Positions 1 through 11,679 of a stretch of 64,000 nucleotides of DNA are shown here, one piece after another. Location: positions 682,001 through 746,000 of the forward strand of contig JAALGY010000057.1 in assembly GCA_032358165.1 (NCBI GenBank), in the 5' to 3' direction. The translations under genes and the position numbers were made by a program. The notes under the pieces were generated by a model. The model worked only from the letters and a program-made list of their open reading frames with translations, was not told the DNA's origin and made no database searches. Positions within the stretch are counted from its first letter, which is position 1. Each line of letters opens with the position of its first letter. Source of the DNA: Diplosphaera chodatii. Its lineage: Eukaryota; Chlorophyta; Trebouxiophyceae; Prasiolales; Stichococcaceae.

Positions 1-1311
1 GAAGCAGGATGCTGCTAAGTTCATGAGCCCATCTCATGCCTTGGGGAGCGAGGCTGCAAACTGTGCTGTGATTGAACGGCTGTGTTGGCATGTGCACGTG
101 TACCAACTCGTTTGTGCAACTGCCACAGACTCCGACATTTGTACATGGCACCCCTAGCGCAGCATGCTACTTGTTCGTACACTGTTCCAGGAAAATTCAT
201 AAAACAAGCACATTCTCGTCCAGGTGCATGGGTTGCACGTGGGCAGCCTCGCTGCATATGAACAGCATCGGAGCATGCGACGGCAGGTGCCATGGCGGGC
301 ATGCAAGCGGAAGGCAGCAGTGTGAAACTGTGCGGGAACACAAGCAAAAGGTAAGGAGCTCCTGGAGGTCGTGTGCCTTGCAGACTTGCATGCAAGGTGG
401 TGCATCCACATGGCATGCATGCAACGCAGCAGCAGCAGCAGCAGCAGATTGTCAGAGCATCGCAGCGACCTTCTTACAGGTGGTGGGCATCCAGCCAGTG
501 CCAGACACCTGGCGACACGCCCTCCAGCACTGCACCGGGCCCTGAAACAGGGGCTGAAGGAGGAGAACGGCAAGCAGGACAGCAGCCAGCCAGACTTCGC
601 CGAGGAGGCAGCAAGCAAGTGCTGATGAGCTTGGGAGCAGTGACAGTTGCTGTCTCAAGTGTGACACGGCTCAGAACCGTAGTAATGCAGGAGACTTGCA
701 GGAGCAGGCAATCAAGGAAACATAGCAGCCGGCAAAAGGCACACTATGTCCGCAGAAGCAGCACCGGAGATAGCATGCTCTCGGCACGATGTGCAAGGGT
801 AGCACGGAGTCGTGTGTATGTGTTTCATGATGGCTGTGCTGCAATCATCGCTGCCGTTCCTTGAATGTCTCCAGAGACTAGGATGGCATGCAGCTCTGCT
901 GCCTGCTGACACATTTTCTACCTAGATTCGTGATCCTGATGATGCCGCCTGCGGGGTCATGTCTAGCTTGGAAACAGACATATTATGATGGAACATTGGT
1001 GGCAAGGGGAGTCTGCAGCTGCATAATCAGGCAGCTGCACGAATTTCTGCCCTATAGCGCAGCAATCACCAGCAGCGAGCAGTTCCAACTGTGCCACCTC
1101 AACATTATTCAGCGGTGACACAGGGCTGGGCGAACGAAGGAAACGGACTGCAACCGTACTTGACGCTAGCTGCAGCTAGTACGACAGTTTCCCAGCTTGA
1201 AAGTTTGCACAGCGTAGCAAAACAAAACCTTATATAGGTGGCGTAGACTCCATCTGCCCGGGCAGCAGGTCCCACTACCTGCAGCATTTGTGCACCCAGA
1301 TCAACTGCAGT
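1..1311. other. Left edge, no confident gene
   Basis: No complete gene model can be supported here. A possible 3'-terminal + strand exon follows the acceptor near 480 and reads to a stop at 625, with a charged tail (GLKEENGKQD). It has no resolvable upstream partner and could belong to a gene starting left of the window. A short (CAG)7 tract lies at 427-447. The stretch 1096-1311 resembles the sequence just upstream of the second F-box copy (3987-4215), so it is probably the 5' flank of the first F-box gene. Confidence 0.4.
427..447. repeat. (CAG)7 microsatellite
   Basis: Seven perfect CAG units. They lie in open reading frames on both strands, but no gene model includes them with confidence. 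Confidence 0.9.
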
Positions 1312-3412
1312 ATGGCCTCCTCCCAGGTCACGCCAGCTGCAAAGCGACGGTGCATCATCACCAAGGCGCAGCTGATCAAGCGCTGCAAGCTGGAGGGCAT
1401 CAGATTCCGCAGCAATGTGCGCATTGCAACCCTGCTGGACACCGCCAATGCGAGAGGGCTGCTCACACTTGCGCCTGAGCCCCAGGTAGATGTTATTGCA
1501 TGTACAGCCTGTGCAAATCACAATGATCGCACGCTATAGCTACCTGCTGTCAGCACGGAACCGTCCGTCGAATGCTGCAATCCTGGTGCCATTGCACCTG
1601 CAGACCTCCATCCTGGACTTGCCGCTGGAGCTGATTGAGGTGCATGTGCACATTGCAGCAACTACATTACAAGTGTTTGGGCCTGACGCATGCAACTGTG
1701 TTGTCTGCGATGGAAAGCAAGGGTCATGCATGCTTATTGCTGAGTCCTAACACGTCGTGCATGTCACAGATGATCCTACAGACGGCCATGTCGGTGGAGC
1801 CATGGAGCCGGCACCGTCGGGCAAACGTCATTTTCAGAGTAGCAAGGTGGCTACTGCATGAACGCAAGACCGTGCAAATAACCGAGCCACTGCACGTCAG
1901 GAGTTCATATGCAACCTGTTAATGATTACAGGTTTGCTGTCTGCAGTACCTGCAAGTCGCTGTACCACCTGATCACCCACGATCCCAGCTCTATGCTGTG
2001 GCGCACTGCGTGGGCGACCGTCGCTCACTACGAGGATGAGGTGAGAGCCGTGGCGGCTCATCTACATGCACGAAGGTGCATGTTGCCTGCAGTTTGCATG
2101 TGATGCTTGGAACATCTGCTGTGCATGCATGTAGGTGTTCTATGGCACCTCAACAGACGACTTCGGCGCTCCACAGCCCTTCATGCAGCGGGTGACAAGC
2201 TTGTTTGTTGTGACAGCTGCAGCTTCACAACATCAGGCGGATGCTGTGCACTTGCAGGTGCTGCGCCTGCCAGGTGAGGGCTTGTGAAGCAAGTTGGCCA
2301 CATACGTGAGGCATGCAGTGACACGAGTATGCAGGTGAAGGTGCTGGCGCGCCCCGGCTGCGAGTTCTGCCCGCGCTCATCGCCCAGACACAAGATTCAC
2401 TGGCAGCTTGGCGTGCGATGCTGCGCTTCCTGCTTCAAGGACCACACCTGCACCACACACTGGCATGCATGCATGCAGCCATCATCAGGGCGCTGCTTGT
2501 GCTGCTGTACGCACGTTTCTCACCTCCAGCAATAGCTACACTATGCTTCGGTGATACCTGGCACGCGATCACATGATGCAGTTATATGCAGGGCACACCA
2601 GCGCTACAAGCTGCCCGTCGACATGGTCGCTGCACTGCCCACCGAGAAGATTGGAAGCAACCCCTACTGGCCCAAGCCACGAGTGCTGAACAGGGATCTG
2701 GGCCCCCTGCTGCAGCAGGTGCGTCACAAGAAGCGGAAGCCTTACTTTTGACCTTGCATGTTCAGGTGAACATCCATACTCCCTAGCAGCTTGACGAGCT
2801 CATCTCTCGCTCGACGTCTTGTCGCACCTTCATCGACATGCACATTGCATCGGTGTATGTCCTGCATCTGCTTGGGAGGACATGCGTGCCTCGATGGCTT
2901 TGTGCCTCAGCGAGCTGCTAACCTGTGCTGTCTATATGTGCAACATGGACATTCTCCTACCTTCTGCGCAGGTGCATGGAAAACACATCGACAGTGTCGC
3001 AGCATATGAGCAGCAGTGTGCGGACATCAAGCGGGCAAAGGCAATCGCCTGGGCAGCACGCAAGCAGAAGGCAGCTGCGCGCAAGGCGCAGAAGCTGGCC
3101 AAGCAGCAGGTGAACTCAGCGTCTTACCAAGCCGTGCATAGGGCTTGGAAGCATTGACAAATTGGCCATATGACAATGTGTGCAGGAGCTGCCGTTCAGC
3201 AGTTACATACAGCAGTCAGCAGTCACAGAGGACGCACATGTTGATTGACATGCTGATCCAAAGAAGAAGCCAACAAGGCAGTCAATAATGCAAATGTGCA
3301 GGCACGGGCAGCAAAGAAGAGGCTGAAGGAGGAAGAGCAGCAGGCTAAAGCGGCGGCCAAGGCAGCAGGCAAGGATGGTGCAGATGCAGCGGCCGCTGCA
3401 AACGAGCCATGA
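1312..3412 (+). CDS. F-box-like protein with Cys-rich motif, copy 1
   Basis: Spliced model, 313 aa: exons 1312-1485, 1604-1639, 1770-1846, 1947-2040, 2135-2191, 2335-2462, 2592-2718, 2972-3109, 3302-3412; the phases close. Residues 1-58 carry a short motif (AQLIKRCKLEGIRF) that may be SAP-like. An F-box-like core follows: LDLPLELIE, then FRVASTCKSLYHL and SSMLWRTAW, which matches the usual F-box ending. A Cys cluster (GCEFC followed by CCASC) could bind a metal. The C terminus is a Lys/Ala/Glu-rich helix, probably coiled coil. F-box proteins are substrate receptors of SCF ubiquitin ligases, so that role is inferred; no substrate domain is recognised. The intron after 2462 appears to be GC-AG. 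An extra small exon near 3184 cannot be excluded. A tandem paralog lies directly downstream. Confidence 0.68.
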
Positions 3413-4215
3413 TCGTAGGTTCAGTGGCAGGTATTGGCGGCAGGGGAGGACATGATGGCACACGTACATTGTTGCAAATGGATGAGCGGCTGCAGAAAGA
3501 CGCGATTCGCAGCTTTCAACAGGAACGAAATGCAATGTGTCGAGCAAACAGCGCAATCACCATTGAGGTTTTGTTAGGTCTTGGGCCTTGCACAACAGCG
3601 GAGTGGCAATCAGCAGCGATTGGCCCTCACAGCATACACTGCAGCCACTTCCTGTCATGCATGAGGCTATCAGTAGGCTGATGCAGTTGATAGATGCAGA
3701 GCAATCCGGCACCTGCATGCCTCAGCACGACGGTCCGCAAGGGCACACCAATGTACGCTGCTTGTGCCTCACGGTGCCGCTGCCGCCACGGCCCGTGCAT
3801 GCCATCCTAAGATTGCTGTGGAGGCTAGACTATGCATCACTGCTGGACCAGTGATCCTGGTGATAGGTGATGCCAGCAGCAAGGCCGTCGTGTTCGAGTA
3901 GTCCTTGTCTGCTGTCGTGGAGAACGAAGCATGTATGATGCTGTATGATCAGGGTGCCCATCTCATCAGCAGCCATCCTCACCTGTGCCACCGTGCCAAT
4001 ATTCGGTGGTGACACAGGGTGGGCGATCAAGCGGCTCGTAGTCTGGTGCTGCAGCTGCCACCGTCCAAAGCTCTTCATCATAGCTGCTGCATTACATTGC
4101 ACCTTTTCCGACGGTGGGTGACGTCGGGCCGTCGGCAATCTTCTATGCTACACAGTCTGACGGCAGCCCACGCACATGCAGCACTTTTGTGTCAACTGAC
4201 AGCAACTGCAGTAGT
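3413..4215. other. Spacer between F-box copies
   Basis: No gene seen. The last ~230 bases (3987-4215) align by eye with 1096-1311 upstream of copy 1, including a shared 'ggtgacacaggg' core and the sequence just before the start codon. The duplication therefore carried the promoter-proximal region as well as the gene. Confidence 0.55.
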
Positions 4216-6279
4216 ATGGGCTGCTCCGAGCTCGCGCCAGCTGCCAAGCGACGTTGCAAGTTCACCAGGCACAGCTGATCGAGCGCTGCAAGCTTGAGGG
4301 CATCAGCTTCCGCAGCAACGTAAGAATTGCAGCAATGCTGGACACCGCCCATGCGCATGGGCTGCTGGCACTGGCGCCTGAGCCACAGGTAGGCAGGGGA
4401 CATGCACTGCAAACGGTCGCCTGCCACCTGGGTAAATCATGCATCAGCTTTCCAAACGCTGGGATCCCATTGAACTTCATCGCTGTCTGCAGACCTCCAT
4501 CCTGGATTTGCCGCCCGAGCTGTTTGAGGTGCATAGATGTCGAAGCTGTTACAGCGTCTGCAGGCGGTGCATGCCTGATCATGCACACATCCGCCACAGC
4601 ATATGCCATACTCGTCCGCTCATGCTGATTGCTGGTGCTGCTTAAATCTTGCACTGCCAGATGATCGTCCACAAGGCCATAGAGGGGCGCTGGTACCACC
4701 AGGCCAACGTCCTTTTCAGGGTAGCAAGGTGGGCACTGCATGCCAATGGTATCAGGCATACCAATGCCTGCGGTCAGCAGCCGCTCACATGCAGAGATGA
4801 GTAGAGATGATGATGTCTGCAGTACTTGCAAATCAGCATACCACCTGATCATGCACGACCCCAACTCGTTGCTGTGGCGCACTGCGTGGGCAACCATGGC
4901 TCACTGCGAGATGGAGGTGGAAGTGGAAGCGAGCTCAGTGTCTGCATACATGGGTATTGCCTTCAACATGCCTGCAGTCAGTCAGGGTTGCTGACACACA
5001 TCTGCTGTGCATGCACGCAGGTGATACAAGGTACCTCAACAGACGACTTTGGCGCTCCCCAGTCTTTCATGCAGCGGGTGAGAAGCATCTTGTTGTGAGA
5101 GCTGCAGTTCACAGCTTTGAGCAGGTCATATATGCGCGCAGAAGCTGCAGCTGCCAGTTGTGTGCATACATGCCGATCAGTTGGTCACATGCATGAGGCA
5201 TGCAGTGACCCGAATGTGCAGGTGAGACTGCTGGCACCCCTTGGATGCGAATTCTGCCAGGGCTCCACGCCCAGACACAACATCCACTGGCAGCTCGGTG
5301 TGCAATGCTGCCGAGCCTGCTTCAAGGCACAAACCTGCACGGACCACAGGCATGCATGCACCGAGGAGCTCGCCTTGCTTGCTGAATGTATCGCTATATG
5401 CATGCAACAACCCTGTGTCCCACGGCAGCTGCATCATCAGCTTTGGTGTGCCATCCCCAGCAGCCAGCCTACTTTCGTGTCTACCACCTGTGTGTTTGCA
5501 GGGCAGCACAGCTGTACAAGCTGCCCAAGAAGCTTGTTGCTGTGCTACCCAGCGAGCGAACCGGCATCAATTCATACCAGCCGGAAACCCGAGTGCTCAA
5601 GCGGGATCTCGGGCCCCTGCTGCAGCAGGTGCGCTTCTTGGAGCGTGAACTGCGTATGTGTGCTCACAACATACTGCTCGCAATGTGCCTCAGATGCTGA
5701 CATGCCGTCAGACAACACTAAACAGATGCATGAATATTTGCAACGTCTGCAGCTGCTCTCATTCATGGCATGCTGCTGCCTATGCTGTTCATCTGCATGT
5801 TGCAGCCTGGTGTCACCTCTCCCGCACAGGTGCATGGGCCGCACATCAACAGTGTCGCAGCATATGAGCAGCGGTGTGCAGACGTCAAGCGGGCGAAGGC
5901 AGACGCCTGCGCAGCGCGCAAGCAGAAGGCTGCCGCGCGCAAGGTGCAGAAGCAGGTCGAGGAGGAGCTGTAGCAGCCAGCTGCCCAGTGTCCGGCGGCC
6001 CATGCAGAAGGGTGTGATATGTCGGCTTCACACATATGTGCTTGTCGTGAGCAGGAGCCGGAAAAACATTTGTGTCAGCATGCTGGATATATCCTGACTG
6101 GCATGCTGGCCCCTCAACGGCCTGACCTTTCGTATCTGCATGCACAGGCAACAAAGGAGAGGGTGAACGAGGAAGAGCAGCAGGTCAGAGCGGCTGCCAA
6201 GGCGGCAGCCGGCCAGAATGGCGCAAGGACAGCGGCCACGGAAAAGAGCTATGACAGCAATGCCAAACCTGCGCTGTGA
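4216..6279 (+). CDS. F-box-like protein, copy 2 (frameshifted 5' exon)
   Basis: Exons parallel copy 1: (4216)-4388, 4493-4528, 4661-4728, 4823-4916, 5021-5077, 5222-5349, 5502-5628, 5830-5955, 6148-6279. The Cys-cluster exon (128 nt) and the next (127 nt) have the same lengths as in copy 1. The F-box-like core is LDLPPELFE plus FRVASTCKSAYHL and LLWRTAW. The cluster is GCEFC followed by CCRAC. The ATG at 4216 aligns with the copy 1 start, but one base is missing near 4268-4270 and this frame stops at 4276-4278; the rest of the exon is open in another frame. Translation could begin at the ATG near 4335, or the copy may be losing its N terminus. Exon 8 either splices at 5955 or reads to a stop at 5973. 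Core motifs are intact, so I call it coding rather than dead. Confidence 0.6.
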
Positions 6280-6945
6280 ATCAACAAATGGAATGGAACT
6301 GATAACATAGGCTTTATCGTGGTATACTGGATGGGCGGCATTAGTGATGAGGAACAGTGGCGCTTACAACAGGGAACTGCAATGTACCGAACAGAAACTG
6401 CAATTGACACTTCGATGCTGTCAGGTCGTTCGACTTGAGCACCAGCACCGCCACTGTAACGACAGCAGCGGGCACATGCTGAAGTCTATGACACCAACTG
6501 ACTCAGTAGCAATATTCAATGTAATCAGCAGAACCCTTGCAGAGCAAGGACGAATGATCCTCCCCACGACTGCTGCAGAATGGCGCAAATGCATCAACAG
6601 GAACGGCAAACATTGTATGTGGTACCCAGCAGGCGCGCGCCTACTGTCAAACCTATGATAAAAGTGCAGATACTTCTCGTCTGACATGTCAATGCCAGAG
6701 CAGCTTCGGCAGTGCTGGCCCCACGCCCTCCATGATATATCCCGAGCGCAAGCAATGTCGACTCTGCTCACGGCAGTGCTGCCATCACCACCCACATTGC
6801 AATGCATCCAGCCAACGCCTTTGGTCAGTCATACCCTTGGCCTACTTCTGATCAGTGCTCCTGATGGCGAGTTGCCAGCGAAGATACCAGCACAAGCTGA
6901 TCAACTGGCCTTGCATGCTGGCGCCGATTTGGGAAGAGCGCAGAG
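6280..6945. other. Intergenic, convergent
   Basis: This lies between the 3' ends of F-box copy 2 (+) and the expansin gene (-). Open frames are present, but none has splice-compatible exons or recognisable motifs. It probably holds the two 3' untranslated regions. Confidence 0.5.
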
Positions 6946-9900
6946 TCAGCGGCCAATCAGCCTGGATGCCTTGGGTGGAGAGGAGCTGGAGGAGTCGGCC
7001 AGGATCGGCGACCGGCGGGCCGCTGGTGGCTGCCCGCGCTTTGTGGGGGGCGATGAGTCGATTGCCTGCACAGTGTGGTGCAAAGCATTCTCCTTCCTAC
7101 TGCCAGCTGCCTTGTGAGTGGTGAATTTGTGGCACAGCAAAGCAGTGGATCGTGAACCATACAGGCACAAGCCAGGTCGTTGTATGCACCTCGCCCATGG
7201 CTTGGCCAGTCACAGAGTCGATGCCCAACGGGTTGCATCCATCGCGGCAGTTGCCACAGGTCTGCAGCAGCAGGGTGGCATATCATGTGCAACCTGCTGC
7301 TGGCGCTGTTGAATATATGCCTGGCAGTATAGGACATCCTTGCAGAAAGCCTGCAAACGTCGTCAAATCGACCGCCTTGAAGGTTTACGGAAACACCATA
7401 CCTTCTGGCAGTACAGCCCGGCCCGCAGCCACCACTTCTTGCACTGACCGGCTGCTTTCTGCAAGAGACGCATCCAGCACTTGCAGTGGTAAGTTTCCTT
7501 TGCCAACTGCCACCTGCAGAATCTGCAGAGCTGCTGCAGGCAAGCTGATCGAGCATGTGTGCTCTGCAATGCATATTATTGCCCAACATGCACGAGGGGC
7601 ACGCACCGCATCGGGGCAGCTGAAGATGGAGTAGGGCTTGTTGTCCTTGCACACGCACTGCCCGCCCGGCGACATGACTTGGGACTCCTCTGAGCGCCGA
7701 GGAGGCGGGTTAGCAGCTGTCGCATTGCCAGACGGTGTTCTGCTGTTGGCAGGCGGGACTGGCGCTGACTTGGCTGGTGGCGGAGAGGGTTGTATGGGCT
7801 GATTTGGCGACCTGCCGGCAGTAGTGCTGTTGGAGCTGCTGCCAGAGTTGTTGCTAGTGCTGTTGTTTGCGGTGCTGTTACCGCTTGCAGGGGGCGCACC
7901 GCCTGGGCTGAGAGGTGACGGACTACTGCTGGTGCTGTTACCTGTGGTGCTGGCATTGCTGGGAGGAGTCATGCTGGCTTCGCCAGGTGGTGAAGGGCTC
8001 CTGCTGGTGCTGCTGCTTCCACTGCTTGCATTCCTGACGCCGTCACTGCTGCCAGATGCGCTGCTGGAGCTATTGGTCGGCGGTGGCTGCGAAGGCGGCG
8101 GTAATGCTGACTGTGACGGTGGCGAGGCGTCTGGGGCAGGCGGCGAGGGTGCGGCCGCCTCGTAGGCGGGTGGCGGAAGATCGGTGTCGTAGCTGCCGCC
8201 GCCGCTGCCGCTTGTGGTGTTGGAACCCGATGACCCATTATACCGTGATGTGCTGTTTTGTGCAGGTGTGTTTGGATCCGCATTCTCCGGCGGACCCTCA
8301 AACGCCTGCATACAAGCCGCAATATCACATCGCAGTATCACACAGCTGTTGCAGCCCCTCTGACTATTGTATGGTCTTGCTGCTCAGGACTTTCTGGCAT
8401 GTGACACTATGCTTGATCATGGCCCCATGGCAGCAATCGCATCACATCATGGTGCGGCTGCCACTCCAGCTCCAGTTAGACACAGCAGCTAGCCATGAAA
8501 TTATAATTTACTCCTGACCAAAACTTCTCTGCAGCACCTGTACAGTGGCCAGGGAACCGGACGGCTCGCCGCCGGGCGCAGACGCCGCCAGCTGCACAGT
8601 GTCCCGCGAGGCGTCGGTCACGTAGCCCTGGCAGTCGACACAAAGCACCTCAGCTACGGCAGACCCACGAGCAGCTGAAGCGCATGATGGGGCAACAAAG
8701 CCTCGGTGCGTCTTGGTTTGATCCACCTCCCGCCAATGCCAGGAGTGATGACGAGTAACCAAGGTGCTGGCATGCAGGTCACAGCGTTGCAAAGCATGTG
8801 AGCGACATGACGGCTGCAACCCAATACATCATTACACTCTGCTGCTGATTTGCGGCAGAGGTCACTACAGGAAAGAATGTTTTGACATGGTGCCCCTGCA
8901 GCGGAGGGTGGTGCGCTGTCATAGGCTTCCGGCCCGTCTGCCAAACTCACTGTGCGGCTTTCTCCATCAACATTGAAGAGTGTAGAACCTGCAGTTGCCA
9001 CACAAAGACCCACCGAGGGCTGCACGTCGGATGGGTCGCTTATTTTCAGTTGGACCCCCGTCTGCAGCTCTCCGGTTTGCTTATCATAGGGTATAGCATC
9101 GGGCTGAGTGACCTGCACATGCCGGGGGTCGGGGAAAGGAAGGTCAGCACCGCAAGACACCATGATGGCGCACATGTCATTCTGCAATTCTGTCATAGCA
9201 GAGCAGATCACAGTGCACCTGCTGATCGTTGTTGGCTATGATCCGCACATCAATCCTGCATCACAAGTCGAAATACAGCATCTGCAGACTGTTGTGATTG
9301 CTGTTTGTAGTCTATACATGTGTAGCACCCAAAGTGACCTGATGTCACAGATGCCTATGTGCCACTGTGCAGGATCTGCACGACTCACGGCGGTTTCGGC
9401 TGGGATCCGACCTCCCAGGTTGCACCTTGCGCATCAACATGTGTCAGACCCTGGGCAAGCCTATAAATTGCAATGTGCCGCAACTGCATTGCACAGGGGT
9501 TTTGTCACTTGCGAGGTGCGCACCCCACAGGTTGTTGAGGTTCTCCCAATACCCGGAGTCGGAGCCCCGCAGCTGCACCTGCTTCACCGGCGCGGGGCCA
9601 CCAGCTTTCTGCAGCAACACCACAAGCATCTAATTGCTAGCAGTTGCAGAGCTGGGTCCCCTTTCTGTTCGCAGGCCCGGTCCACATGAGGAGCAGCAGT
9701 TGCATTGCGCCACGACAAGCTGAGCAATGCAGGTGCAGCAACACCCATCAATGCTGTGGCCATTTGAAACCGCACATTGATGGACAGCCGGATCCACCGA
9801 TCGGCGCCATAGTTGGAGTCCACATTCACAACGAGGTCTGAGGGTGGTACACACTCCACCCGCCGGTACTGGAGGTTGATGCGGCCTGTAGTATGCGACC

Positions 9901-11679
9901 TTGCTCATCTCTGGTCGTGTTGCCGTCAAGTGGCTATGCACCATGGTGCTGATATGAGAGTTCAGGTCGGGCAGCAGGCGTGTGGTGCTCACCGCCACTT
10001 GGTGAAGGCTTTGCGATCTGCAAGATAGATGCAAGCAAAAGCTGGAAAGCTATCAGCTAGATACTAGGGATATGCCCATCAATATTTCAGGCAGATCAGG
10101 AAAGCATCCACTGTCCCAAGTTTCCCAGGAGACCGTATGTACCTTCGCCCAAGTGAGCGCCTGCAGGTCGAGGTGATTGCTCCCACACTCAGGGCAGGAG
10201 TCAGCTGCATCAAAGAAAGGTTCAATGGGGATTGCTCTTGACCAGGTTTCTGTGATAGACCGATTAGCAAGGTGGCCTCCTGACATCATGGTTGGTGTAC
10301 CCATGCAAGGCTATCATATACGGGAGGCATACACAGGCTTGCACAGTGTGGGTCAGTGCAGCACGGAACCCACTGATCATGATGACGATGGTGCGGTTTT
10401 TGGGGTCAGGCTGACAGCTCCCAGGCTTGTCACCAAGCGGACCCTATAGTGAGCATCAACACTGTACTTCACCCTGACAGAGTAATTGTAGCTGTGCAGT
10501 GCAGTGTGCGGTGGAGGACAATCAGTTGGGTGAGCATATAGGCATGTCTTCTGAATAGTTTAGTCGCCGTAGGGATCGCATTACTTACGTTCTCCAGGCA
10601 TTGGACCTCGAAGCACTCGCCACATCCCTGCACGCGTCGGAACCATGACCCAGGTTTTGGCACGTTCCACGATACCGTGAAATGTTAATCAGTACTGCTG
10701 TATATTCGGGCTCAAGCAGGCATGCAAGCTCTGCTGCAGCAAGGACCAGCAGGGTGTGTCTGCTCTCACATACAGGGGTTCATCCTGGAGAAAATGATTG
10801 GCCGTGGCCAGCGCGCCCACCGACCAGTACGGATAATCCGTCTTGTTCAGCAGCCCATACCTGCAAGTGCACAAGACCTGTCTGGGGTCACAACGACACC
10901 CTGTATCTGGTTTGTCCTTCAGTAAAATATGTATATGCGTGCCAGTGCGCAGGCTGCATGTGTGCATATGCCAGGTAGGGGCTGTTGGAATGTCACCCGC
11001 AGCTGCCCTGCAGGGGATCCACAGCCACATTTTAAGCCACTTATTGGTGTTTCGAGCATACATCAGGTACAAAGGCATGTTGTCAGAAGACGAGCACGGC
11101 ATCAGCCAGCTGCTTTACCACAGATGTGCCATATGATGGGCTGCTGGGGTCCATGCCTGACGTGCAAGCATTGGACAGTGTGTTATAGGAAGTGGCAATT
11201 TGTATACGTGCTCTCGTAGTTGATAACGCTCAAGCAGCTCGGGGCAGCACTGCTCATTCATTTGGAACATGCACTCTTGGCTTTATAGCCTGGTCATCTG
11301 CACAGAGCCGCACCATCTGGTTGACCGCCTGCACAATAGCAGTCACAGCTGTCAGTGCCATCTGCTGCAGCTGCCAGCTGCTTGTCAGCATCATGCACAG
11401 TACTTGGAGAGATGCTTCGTGCCTGATGACCTGCCATCTTGCACTCAGGTCGCACCATGGGCCATATTCGGGGCAAACATGCACAGCATGCCAGTGGACG
11501 CTGCGGCCACAATGTTGGCGCAGCGCACCATAGAAGCTGGCAAATCCAGGCTCCCAGTCGGTCACTGCTGTCACGGCGGCTGCCTCCTGTGGGGCTGCTG
11601 TGCAGACCAGGGTCGCCAGCAGCACTGCCCTCGACAGCCATGCTGACGGCCTGGGACCAAGGCCCTTTCGGCAGGTCAT
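6946..11679 (-). CDS. Secreted expansin with Pro/Ser-rich and Cys-rich C-terminal extension
   Basis: Expansins loosen cell walls without hydrolysis. The ATG at 11679 opens a signal peptide (hydrophobic core SRAVLLATLVCTAA), then DWEPGFASFY. Firm exons: 10860-10770 (YGLLNKTDY, WSVGALATA), 10627-10589 (GCGECFEVQC), 10443-10374, 10204-10143 (completing IMITDSCPECGSNHLDL), 10017-9993, 9885-9776 (INLQYRRVECVPP), 9608-9524 (VQLRGSDSGYWENLNNLWG), 9425-9389 (ATWEVGSQPKPP). These give the double-psi barrel with its TDSC motif and the second, pollen-allergen-like domain; phases close across this block. Weaker exons continue near 9060-8890 and 8658-8545. A 233-residue Ser/Pro/Asn-rich exon (8305-7607) and Cys-rich exons 7530-7402, 7261-7190 and 7065-6946 follow. 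The exon joining the signal peptide to the barrel, and the 9388-8660 junctions, are unresolved. The tail could be a separate gene, but phase allows one. Confidence 0.78.
7607..8305 (-). other. Ser/Pro/Asn-rich low-complexity exon of the expansin gene
   Basis: One long open exon of 233 codons with many PPP, SPSP and NST/NNS clusters. These suit an extended, heavily O- and N-glycosylated linker typical of secreted algal wall proteins. It ends in a short Cys-containing stretch (GGQCVCKDNKPYSIFSCP) that leads into the Cys-rich terminal exons. Confidence 0.6.

Noticed and set aside
5117..6097. A 326-codon open frame on the + strand
   Set aside because: It reads straight through introns and out of frame relative to the F-box exons that match copy 1; a fortuitous open frame.
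7824..8165. Leu/Gly-rich open frame on the + strand
   Set aside because: It is the antisense of the Ser/Pro-rich expansin exon; composition alone keeps it open.
7607..8305. Pherophorin or hydroxyproline-rich glycoprotein as a stand-alone gene
   Set aside because: The flanking Cys exons do not match the pherophorin domain, and exon phases allow continuation from the expansin exons.
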